The translations under genes were made by a program, and so were the position numbers. The notes under the pieces are model-generated. The model did not search any database. It was not told where the DNA came from and saw only the letters and a list, made by a program, of their open reading frames with translations. From an uncultured Bacteroidia bacterium (GTDB lineage: Bacteria > Bacteroidota > Bacteroidia > Bacteroidales > UBA932), in NCBI GenBank assembly GCA_902774155.1, contig CACYHF010000010.1, positions 1 through 50,081 on the forward strand: a DNA stretch of 50,081 nucleotides, given 5' to 3'. Of this stretch, positions 31,232-39,104 are shown one piece after another. How positions within the stretch are numbered: the stretch's first letter is position 1; every line of letters starts with the position of its first letter.

Positions 31232-33840
31232 ACAAAAGCGTAGTCATCATTGGCGGTGGTCTGGGCGGCCTATTCACCGGTGCCATCCTCTCCAAGGAGG
31301 GGTTGAAGGTTACCGTGCTGGAAAAGAACGCCATCATCGGCGGAGGCCTTCAGAGTTTCCGGCGCTTCGGGGAACTGTTCGATACCGGTATGCACGTAAT
31401 AGGCGGAATGCAGCAGGATGGAAATATCCGTCGCATCTGCGAGTATCTGGGCATCTGGGACAAGGTGCAACTGAAGGATACGGACCCGGATCATATGGAC
31501 AGCATCTACTTTTCCGAGGACGGGAAAACCTATTCCATCGCCCGGGGCCGCACCCGTTATGTGGAAGTCCTGAGCCAGGCGTTTCCCCATCAGCGGGAAC
31601 AACTCAAGGCCTATGTGGATGCGCTGTACAAGCTGGCCAATGAGGTGGATCTGTTCTACCTGAGGCCCTCGCCGGATTACCTGCAGGGCCATTCAGAACT
31701 GTTCCATCTGTCGGCTACGGATTTTATTGCGAAATACATTCAGGATGAGCACCTCCGCAGCGTGGTGGCTTATCTGAACCCCTTGTATGGCGGACAGGCC
31801 CAGGTAACGCCGGCCTATATCCACGCGCTCATCTCCGTCCTGTACATCGACGGGTCCAGCCGTTTTGCCGGCGGCACAATCCTTTTTGCCGAAACCCTGC
31901 GGAATTTCATCGAGGAAAACGGCGGTCACGTTTTCTCCGGCGACGGGGTGAAAGCCGTTCATAGTGAAGGGAAGCTCATTACCGGCGTTACCACCGAAAG
32001 CGGAAAGGATTATTCGGCCGATGATTATATCTGCGCCATCCATCCGTGTTCCTTCTTCTCTCTTCTGGACGATGAGAAGATCCTGCCCAAGCCTTACCGG
32101 CTCCGTCTGAATGAATTGCCCAATTCTTATTCGGCCTTTATCCTGAACATCAAGCTGAAGCCCCGGACATTCCGGTACTTCAACTACACCCAATATTATA
32201 TGTCCCGTTATGACGGAATGTGGAAATTCGGGGATCCGGAGCATTGGCCCAACGGTTTTCTCTTCCTGACGCCGCCTGAAATCGGCCAGGGGGAATATGC
32301 CAATAAGCTGATTGTAACGGCCCCGATGGCCTGGGAATACGTGAAACGCTGGGAAAATACTTCAGTGGGCAAGAGGGGGGCCGATTATGAGCAATGGAAG
32401 GCCGAGTGTGCAGAAAAATTGCTTAACGGCCTCGAAGAGATGCATCCCGGTTTCCGGGACTGCATAGAGGCTGTCAATACAGCATCGCCGCTTACCATCC
32501 GTGATTTCTACGGGGTGAAAGACGGCTCTATGTATGGTTTCTCCAAAGACTGCAACAACCTGGTGCTTTCCCAGGTCCCGGTGTTCACCAAGGTACCCAA
32601 CCTCTTCCTCACCGGACAGTGCTGCAACCTGCATGGTTTCTGTGGCGTGACGCTCACGGCCATCAATACCTGTGAGGCCATCCTGGGGCGCAATTTTATC
32701 TTGGACAAGCTGAACCGCTTCGATGACATCCGTCCTTACTACGACTCCGAGATTCCCCAGGCTATGCACCGCATCGCCCGCCATCCCGCACTCGATTCCG
32801 TAATGGCATACCTGTACCCCGGAGAGGATGTCAGAACCATTCGGAGGAATATAGACCGGATTGTAAATGCCGATGAATTCCAGGTGCAGGTGATGCAGCC
32901 TGCCATAAAAAAGCTCATCCAGAAAACCTGCCAGGGATTTACCACAGAGGGGATTGACGGCCTGGATGCCTCCGGGAGTTATCTGTTCGTGTCCAACCAC
33001 CGGGATATTATGCTGGATGCATCCCTGTTAACCTATGAACTCTACTTGAAGGGTTTCGAAACGCCGGAGATTACCTTCGGGGCCAACCTGATGCAGGGAC
33101 AGTTTGTGATTGACGTGGGAAAATCCAACAAGATGTTCCGGGTAGAGCGTCCGGGCAGTAATATCCGGGATTTTTACAATGCCTCAGAGCACCTTTCGGA
33201 CTACATCCGTACCACCATCGTCCAACGGAACCGTTCCATCTGGATTGCGCAGCGGAACGGGCGCACGAAGGACGGCTTGGACCGGACGGACCAGGCCATC
33301 GTGAAGATGTTTGCGATGAGCGGTTCCAAGGACCGGGTAAAGGCCCTTGCCCAGCTGCATATCGTCCCCGTTGCCATTTCCTATGAGTGGGAACCCTGTG
33401 ATATCCTCAAGGCCGTTGAGCTGTATAAAAGAGCGCAGGGACCTTATCAGAAACAGCCCGGAGAGGACTTGCACAGCATTATCACCGGCGTGGTGAATCA
33501 GAAGGGGAGGGTGCATATGACAGTATGCCAGCCCTTGACGGAAGAAGACCTGTACCCGTACGAGGCGCTCCCGTCCCGTGCGTTCTACCGGGCCGTCGCT
33601 TCCATCCTGGACAAACGGATCTGCAGCGCCTATCGGCTCTTCCCCAATAATTACATTGCTTACGACCTCCTGCACGGCACCCGTACTTTCGGCAGGCGTT
33701 ATTCCGATGAGCAGAAGCAGCAGTTTGAGGAGCATCTCTCCCGCATCCTTCCGAAAAACGGGCGGGAGGAGATTCGCCGTATCCTGTTGGGCATCTATGC
33801 CAATCCCGTAGACAGTATGCTCTTGTTTGCGCAGGTATGA
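31228..33840 (+). CDS. FAD-dependent oxidoreductase fused to acyltransferase
   Basis: This is an 870-residue fusion. Residues 1 to about 500 resemble phytoene-desaturase/CrtI-like NAD(P)/FAD oxidoreductases: VVIIGGGLGGLFTGAILSKE (5-24), the EKN and GG flavin contacts, and near the end of the domain LFLTGQCCNLHGFCGVTLTA. Residues from about 540 form a PlsB/PlsC-like acyltransferase with NHRDIMLD (near 590-597) and IWIAQRNGRTKDGLD. In relatives these can be separate genes. It overlaps its neighbours by ATGA on both sides. The oxidoreductase may set desaturation of the chain or the aryl head. Confidence 0.85.
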   Translation: MNKSVVIIGGGLGGLFTGAILSKEGLKVTVLEKNAIIGGGLQSFRRFGELFDTGMHVIGGMQQDGNIRRICEYLGIWDKVQLKDTDPDHMDSIYFSEDGKTYSIARGRTRYVEVLSQAFPHQREQLKAYVDALYKLANEVDLFYLRPSPDYLQGHSELFHLSATDFIAKYIQDEHLRSVVAYLNPLYGGQAQVTPAYIHALISVLYIDGSSRFAGGTILFAETLRNFIEENGGHVFSGDGVKAVHSEGKLITGVTTESGKDYSADDYICAIHPCSFFSLLDDEKILPKPYRLRLNELPNSYSAFILNIKLKPRTFRYFNYTQYYMSRYDGMWKFGDPEHWPNGFLFLTPPEIGQGEYANKLIVTAPMAWEYVKRWENTSVGKRGADYEQWKAECAEKLLNGLEEMHPGFRDCIEAVNTASPLTIRDFYGVKDGSMYGFSKDCNNLVLSQVPVFTKVPNLFLTGQCCNLHGFCGVTLTAINTCEAILGRNFILDKLNRFDDIRPYYDSEIPQAMHRIARHPALDSVMAYLYPGEDVRTIRRNIDRIVNADEFQVQVMQPAIKKLIQKTCQGFTTEGIDGLDASGSYLFVSNHRDIMLDASLLTYELYLKGFETPEITFGANLMQGQFVIDVGKSNKMFRVERPGSNIRDFYNASEHLSDYIRTTIVQRNRSIWIAQRNGRTKDGLDRTDQAIVKMFAMSGSKDRVKALAQLHIVPVAISYEWEPCDILKAVELYKRAQGPYQKQPGEDLHSIITGVVNQKGRVHMTVCQPLTEEDLYPYEALPSRAFYRAVASILDKRICSAYRLFPNNYIAYDLLHGTRTFGRRYSDEQKQQFEEHLSRILPKNGREEIRRILLGIYANPVDSMLLFAQV

Positions 33841-36578
33841 CCATAACGGACATCTACACCTTTTTCTCCCGGCGCAAGGGAATCCGGAGGGCCTCCTTAC
33901 TGGTTCTTACCGGACTCCTGGCTTTCCTGGTCTCTTCGCTGCATTTTAGCGAAGACATCAGCGATTTCCTGCCGCTGGGAACCCGGGAAAGGGAACAGAT
34001 GTCGGTGTATCAGAATATTGCCGGGGCCGATAAGCTCATCCTCCTGTTCTCCGGTCCGGAAGACCCCGACTACACGGTGGAAGCCATCGAGTGCTTTGTG
34101 GAAACGGCCGGTGCCGAAGACAAGCGGGGCTGGTGTGAGCATCTGACCGCCCAGATTGACATGGACGCCATTGCCGCCGTGTCCAATTATGTCCTGGAAA
34201 ATGCCCCGTACTTCCTTACGGAGGCCGATTTGGAAAGGATGGACAGCCTGCTGGCGGTGCCGGGGTATTTGCAAAAAGCCCTGGACAATGACCGGCAGGT
34301 GCTCATGTTCCCGTCTTCCCCGCTGGTAACGGGACGGATTACGCGCGATCCCTTGGCCCTCTTTGGCCCGGTGATGTCCCGACTGCAGTCCTCCCTGGGT
34401 CAGTCGGGTTTTGAACTGTATGACAATTACATCTTTTCGCCGGATATGAGCCGGGCGGTCCTGATGCTGGATTCTCCCTTCGGAAGCAGTGAAACCCAAG
34501 GAAACGCCCAACTGCTCTCTTTCCTGGAGGGAATCACCCACAAGATGCAGCAGGCGTATCCGGGTGTTTCCGTGGACATAATCGGCGGACCGGCCATTGC
34601 AGTGGGGAACTCCGTCCGTATCAAGAAAGACAGCATCCTGGCCATATCCCTTTCGGTGGTGCTCATCTTCCTTTTGCTGGCCTATTCCTTCAACTCGCTC
34701 CGTAACATCCTTCTCATCTTCCTTACGGTGGGCTGGGGGCTTTTGTTCGCCTTGGGCGGGCTGTCCGTGTTCCGGGACAATGTGTCCATCATCGTCATCG
34801 GCATTGCCAGTGTGATCCTGGGCATTGCCATCAATTATCCTTTGCACCTGATTTCCCATTCGGCGTATTACCAGCCGGACCGGAAATTGGCGCTGAAAGA
34901 GATCCTGTCCCCGCTGGTGGTGGGGAATATCACCACCGTGGGCGCCTTCCTGGCGCTGATTCCGCTCAAGTCCACCGCCCTCCGGGACCTGGGGCTTTTC
35001 GCCTCCCTGCTGCTGGTGGGAACCATCCTGTTCGTCCTTTTCTACTTGCCGCATTATATGGAGGTAAAGAATGGCAGGAAGCGGGATAACCGCATGCTGG
35101 AGATGCTTTCTGCATTCTCCCCGGAGCATCACCGGTGGCTTGTGGCAGGGACGGTTATCCTTACGGTGGTGTTGCTCTTCTTCAGTTTCCGCACCCAGTT
35201 CGATGCCAACATCTCCCACATCAATTATATGTCTCCGGAGCAAAGCCGCGAGATGCAGTATTTCGAAGACCTGATGACCCACGATGTCTCTCATACGGCA
35301 CAGACGCTGTATGTCTACGGCAGCGGCGGCAGTGAGGAAGAGGCCATCCGGGATATCCGGGGCAGGGAAGTGCTGCTGGACAGCCTGGCCCGCTGCGGGA
35401 AGCTCACCCGTCAGAATGAAGCCCTCAGCTTCTTCTGTTCCCGGGAGGAGCAGCAGGCGAGACTGGACCGGTGGAAACTGTTTGTGCAACGTCATCGGCA
35501 GATGCTCACCACAGAACTGGCCGAAGCGGCCCGGACAGCCGGTTTCGCGCCGGGCGCTTTCGACCGTTTTTACCGTCTGGTCCAGGATTCTTCCACGCTG
35601 GAACCCCAGGAGGCCGATCTTTTTGAGCCGCTGCGCGAAACGGTCTTCAGCCAAAGTACCACCTCTGTGGACGGGAAATCTTATCTCGTATGTCCGGTAA
35701 ACGTGGAACCCGAGGATATGGAGGCTGTGAAAAGCGTGCTGGGGGACCAATGCTTCGAGATTGCCGGCATCAACAAGGCTATGGCCAGCAGCCTCTCGGA
35801 CAACTTCAACTACATTGGCTGGGCCTGTTCCCTCATAGTCTTCCTTTTCCTTTGGTTCTCTTTCGGCCGCCTGGAACTGGCCCTGATTTCTTTTCTGCCT
35901 ATGGCCGTGAGCTGGGTTTGGATCCTGGGATTAATGGCTTTACTGGGTATCAAATTCAACATCGTCAATATAATCCTGGCCACCTTCATCTTTGGCCAGG
36001 GCGACGACTATACCATCTTTATGACCGAAGGCTGCCAGTATGAGTATTCCCGCCGAAAACCCATCCTGAAGGCTTTCAAGAGCAGTATCCTGCAATCGGC
36101 CGCCATTATGTTCGCCGGCATCGGCACGCTCATCGTGGCCCGGCATCCGGCTATGCATTCCCTGGCCGAGGTGACTATCGTGGGTATGTTCTCCGTGGTC
36201 CTGATGGCCTACCTGATTCCTCCGCTCCTGTTCCGCTGGATGACGCAGGGACGCCGCTATCCCGTTACCCTTAAGTCCTTGTTGACCGGGATCCCCAAGG
36301 ATGCGGTTTCCCAGGTGATGGGCCGGTATATCTATAAGGGCAAGGAAATCGAACGTCCCGTGCGCCGCCGTCTCCGGGAAGAAGCCGCCACCGTGTTGGA
36401 AATGCCCCTGGAGGGCAGGGTGGAATATGCCGATTCCGGCTATGGCGAGCTCTCCATCCTGCTGGCGCTGACCCATCCGGACGGGAAGGTAATCGCCCAT
36501 ATCTCGGACGAGGAACGGAGACGGATTGCGCAGATAGCGGCCGATGGTTTTGTGAACAACATAGTTTTTGTACAATGA
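33837..36578 (+). CDS. MMPL/RND-family exporter with methyltransferase-like C-terminal tail
   Basis: This 913-residue inner-membrane protein has one N-terminal membrane segment, a periplasmic domain, a bundle of about five segments (260-405), a second periplasmic domain and a second bundle (650-800), the MMPL arrangement. FGQGDDYTIFMTEGCQYEYS is the conserved motif of the second half. The last 110 residues are soluble, and DSGYGELSILLALTHPDGKV resembles the start of a class I methyltransferase. MMPL exporters of aryl polyene clusters are thought to move the lipid out of the inner membrane. Confidence 0.88.
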   Translation: MTITDIYTFFSRRKGIRRASLLVLTGLLAFLVSSLHFSEDISDFLPLGTREREQMSVYQNIAGADKLILLFSGPEDPDYTVEAIECFVETAGAEDKRGWCEHLTAQIDMDAIAAVSNYVLENAPYFLTEADLERMDSLLAVPGYLQKALDNDRQVLMFPSSPLVTGRITRDPLALFGPVMSRLQSSLGQSGFELYDNYIFSPDMSRAVLMLDSPFGSSETQGNAQLLSFLEGITHKMQQAYPGVSVDIIGGPAIAVGNSVRIKKDSILAISLSVVLIFLLLAYSFNSLRNILLIFLTVGWGLLFALGGLSVFRDNVSIIVIGIASVILGIAINYPLHLISHSAYYQPDRKLALKEILSPLVVGNITTVGAFLALIPLKSTALRDLGLFASLLLVGTILFVLFYLPHYMEVKNGRKRDNRMLEMLSAFSPEHHRWLVAGTVILTVVLLFFSFRTQFDANISHINYMSPEQSREMQYFEDLMTHDVSHTAQTLYVYGSGGSEEEAIRDIRGREVLLDSLARCGKLTRQNEALSFFCSREEQQARLDRWKLFVQRHRQMLTTELAEAARTAGFAPGAFDRFYRLVQDSSTLEPQEADLFEPLRETVFSQSTTSVDGKSYLVCPVNVEPEDMEAVKSVLGDQCFEIAGINKAMASSLSDNFNYIGWACSLIVFLFLWFSFGRLELALISFLPMAVSWVWILGLMALLGIKFNIVNIILATFIFGQGDDYTIFMTEGCQYEYSRRKPILKAFKSSILQSAAIMFAGIGTLIVARHPAMHSLAEVTIVGMFSVVLMAYLIPPLLFRWMTQGRRYPVTLKSLLTGIPKDAVSQVMGRYIYKGKEIERPVRRRLREEAATVLEMPLEGRVEYADSGYGELSILLALTHPDGKVIAHISDEERRRIAQIAADGFVNNIVFVQ

Positions 36579-38113
36579 AAACAGATGAGATTAAACAGTT
36601 ACTGAGTGACATCCTGCCGGCCGTGGATTTCGGTTCGGACTTTCTCTTTGCTGAATTGGATTCCCTGGGAGTCGCAACCATTCTGTACGTACTCTCCCAA
36701 AAGTACAACGTCCCGCTGGACCAGGAAGACATCACGCCCCGGAATTTCAAGGACCTGGCTTCCCTGACCAGGATGCTTACGGACAAAATGACGCTGGAGA
36801 GCAGAATCCGGCAGTATGCCACAAGCCGGCCGGACAAAGTGGCCGTGATCTGCGGGGAGGAAAGCATCACCTACAAGCAACTGTGGGATGCCATCGTGGC
36901 TAAGGCAGATGCCTTGAAGGCAGAAGGACTCCAGTCGCGTAAGGCTTACGTGTTTCGCGCCAACCAGGGGATAGACTTCATTGTGACCTATTGTGCCGTC
37001 CATTATCTGCAGGCGGTGGCCGTTCCGCTGGGACACGCGGAAACGGAGGAGAATGTTCAGGCCATCAAGGAGGAAGTGGAGCAGTATACTTTCCCGGCCG
37101 ATATCGCCGATACGCTTTACACAACCGGCACTACCGGGAAATCCAAGGGCGTTATGCTGTCCAAGACCTGCCTGATGTCCTGCGCGGAGAACTTCATCAC
37201 GGATTTGCATTTTACCGAAGACCTACTGTTCATTATCAGCGGCCCCCTCAATCATATCGCCTCCTTGTTCAAGATCCATCCCACCCTGTGTGCCGGCGGG
37301 ACCGTCTGTGTGCTGGACGGCCTTAAGGATATGAACGCCTTCTTCCGCGTCTTCGACCTTCCCTACAAGTCCTTCGCAACTTTCCTGGTACCGGCCAGCA
37401 TCCGCCTGATTATGCAGTTCTCCTATGAGAAACTCTGCGCCCTGGCCCCCAAGATTGCGTTCATCGAGACAGGCGCTGCTCCCATCACCAAGGCCGATAT
37501 GGAGCAGCTGAGCCGGGCCCTGCCGCAGTCCCATCTGTATAACACCTATGGCGGGACGGAGATCGGTTGCGTGGCCACCTACGATTTCAATGACGGGAAG
37601 TATATGGAGGGATGTGTGGGCCGTCCGCTCAAGAATGCTTCCGTGGAGATACTGGAAGACGGAACGGTGGTGGTCTCGGGCCTTACCATTATGAGTGGAT
37701 ATGTGAATGATGAGGAAGGTACCCGGAACGTAATCCGGGACGGGAAAGTGTATATGTCAGACCTGGGCTTCTTTGACGAAGACGGCCTGATCCACCTGTC
37801 CGGACGCCAGGGAGATACCATCAATGTGGGTGGTTACAAAGTGAATCCGCTGGAGGTAGAAAACGTTGCCTCCGCCTATCCGGGCATCCGGGACTGCATT
37901 TGCATCCAGGCCACTCATCCGATCATCGGCCCTGTGCTGGAATTATTGGTGATCATGGAAGATGGTGCCACGCTGGACAAACACGCACTGGCGGTTTACA
38001 TTAAATCCAAACTGGATGCCTACAAGGTTCCCACCCTGTATGAGGTGACCGATGCCATCCGCTACACATATAACGGGAAAAAGGACAGAAAAGCTTACAG
38101 GGAGCAGGGATAA
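36575..38113 (+). CDS. ACP-AMP-dependent acyl/aryl ligase fusion
   Basis: This is a 512-residue protein. Residues 1 to about 70 look like an acyl carrier domain (FAELDSLGVATILYVL, serine 30). The rest is an adenylate-forming ligase: TLYTTGTTGKSKGVML (near 182), NTYGGTEIGC, SDLGFFDEDG, GRQGDTINVGGYKVNP and the C-terminal lysine in YTYNGKKDRKAY. It should activate the aromatic starter acid and load it on an ACP. It is the last gene of the cluster and overlaps the convergent esterase by 19 bp. Confidence 0.86.
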   Translation: MKTDEIKQLLSDILPAVDFGSDFLFAELDSLGVATILYVLSQKYNVPLDQEDITPRNFKDLASLTRMLTDKMTLESRIRQYATSRPDKVAVICGEESITYKQLWDAIVAKADALKAEGLQSRKAYVFRANQGIDFIVTYCAVHYLQAVAVPLGHAETEENVQAIKEEVEQYTFPADIADTLYTTGTTGKSKGVMLSKTCLMSCAENFITDLHFTEDLLFIISGPLNHIASLFKIHPTLCAGGTVCVLDGLKDMNAFFRVFDLPYKSFATFLVPASIRLIMQFSYEKLCALAPKIAFIETGAAPITKADMEQLSRALPQSHLYNTYGGTEIGCVATYDFNDGKYMEGCVGRPLKNASVEILEDGTVVVSGLTIMSGYVNDEEGTRNVIRDGKVYMSDLGFFDEDGLIHLSGRQGDTINVGGYKVNPLEVENVASAYPGIRDCICIQATHPIIGPVLELLVIMEDGATLDKHALAVYIKSKLDAYKVPTLYEVTDAIRYTYNGKKDRKAYREQG

Positions 38114-39009
38114 ATCGCTTCCAGCCAGCGCAGGAACTCATTTCTCCATTCACGGCATTCCTGGCTGCCATAATAATCGCTGGCCCCGAAGCCGTGTTTT
38201 CCTTCTTGATACTGCAAGTATTCGTGCGGGACTCCTTTCTGCGTTAAGGCCGAATCCAGCAAGACGGAGTTCTGGTATTGGACTATAGGGTCATCCACGC
38301 AGTTGATCAGGAATACGGGAGGGCAGTTGTCGGGGATGTGCCTCTCCAGGGACAGGGAGTCCCGCATAGATTTTCGGCCCACCCAGCTGTCTCCCAGGAG
38401 GCCGCGCCGGGAACGTTTGTGCACATAGGGCGGGTGCATCGTGACAACAGGGTAGACGGCCGCCACAAAGGCCGGACGTAAGTTGACGTCAGTTTCAATT
38501 CCCGACAGCTGCAGGAAATTGGTGGAGCTGAAGCAGGCGGCCGACATCACCAGGTGGCCACCGGCCGAAAAGCCCATCATTCCTATTCGAGTGGGATCCA
38601 GCTTATACTCCGGGGCGTGTTCCTGCACATATTGGAGCGCCCGCTGGGCATCCGTAATCATATCCGGATGCCGTTTGCCACGAAAGATGAGGCGGGTATG
38701 GAAGGCAATCTCCGCCGCGCCGGCCACGCGATAGGTGAGGACAAAGGCCGTAATCCCTTTGGAACGCAGCCATTCGGCCACCAGTTCGCCTTCATTCTCC
38801 TTATCGTGCCAGTAATAACTTCCGCCGGGACAAACGATAATGCTGATCCCGTTGGGCTGCTCCGGTTTGTACGCATACAGGGATACTTCCTTGCCAAAAC
38901 GGATGTTCTCTCCTTTCCAAAGGGCGATGGTGTCAACCGGAGGGATTGACGCATAACCATATAGGGAAAGGAACAAGAGCAGGATTAGCAGGCAGTACCT
39001 TTTATGCAT
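38095..39009 (-). CDS. Secreted alpha/beta hydrolase (BD-FAE/acetylxylan-esterase-like)
   Basis: This 304-residue protein has a signal peptide (hydrophobic LLILLLFLSLYGYAS). The hydrolase marks are the oxyanion region CPGGSYYW, the nucleophile motif GFSAGG (Ser near 163), an aspartate in NCVDDPIV and the histidine in GKHGFG. Family members remove acyl groups from sugars in the periplasm or outside the cell. It converges on the AMP-ligase gene and may be unrelated to the polyene cluster; a role in trimming an acylated product is only conceivable. Confidence 0.85.
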   Translation of the reverse strand: MHKRYCLLILLLFLSLYGYASIPPVDTIALWKGENIRFGKEVSLYAYKPEQPNGISIIVCPGGSYYWHDKENEGELVAEWLRSKGITAFVLTYRVAGAAEIAFHTRLIFRGKRHPDMITDAQRALQYVQEHAPEYKLDPTRIGMMGFSAGGHLVMSAACFSSTNFLQLSGIETDVNLRPAFVAAVYPVVTMHPPYVHKRSRRGLLGDSWVGRKSMRDSLSLERHIPDNCPPVFLINCVDDPIVQYQNSVLLDSALTQKGVPHEYLQYQEGKHGFGASDYYGSQECREWRNEFLRWLEAIYPCSL

Positions 39010-39034
39010 CTTCTAGACTCATTATATCCGAATA

Positions 39035-39042
39035 CAAACCTA
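39035..39042 (-). promoter_or_regulatory. -7 box of the esterase gene
   Basis: On the minus strand TAGGTTTG matches TAnnTTTG, 25 bp upstream of the ATG at 39009. No TTTG stands at the right distance. Confidence 0.4.
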
Positions 39043-39051
39043 CATAAAAAA

Positions 39052-39082
39052 TTGTAATTTTTAGCGCATTTTATTAATTTTG
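39052..39082 (+). promoter_or_regulatory. Promoter of the uridine-kinase-like gene
   Basis: TTG (39052-39054), 20 bp, TAATTTTG (39075-39082). The -7 box is a full match. The ATG at 39105 follows 22 nt downstream. Confidence 0.55.
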
Positions 39083-39104
39083 CTTAATTTTAAAATCACC
39101 GTCC

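Noticed and set aside
21164-38113. Reading the cluster as ordinary fatty acid synthesis
   Set aside because: The set includes an AMP-ligase, glycosyltransferase, LolA-like carrier, MMPL exporter and thioesterase, and has no FabD, FabH or enoyl reductase, which fits a polyene product rather than a saturated fatty acid.
21164-38113. Calling the cluster a flexirubin/dialkylresorcinol cluster
   Set aside because: No DarA/DarB-like ketosynthase III or aromatase and no ammonia-lyase gene is seen, so the more general aryl-polyene-type label is safer.
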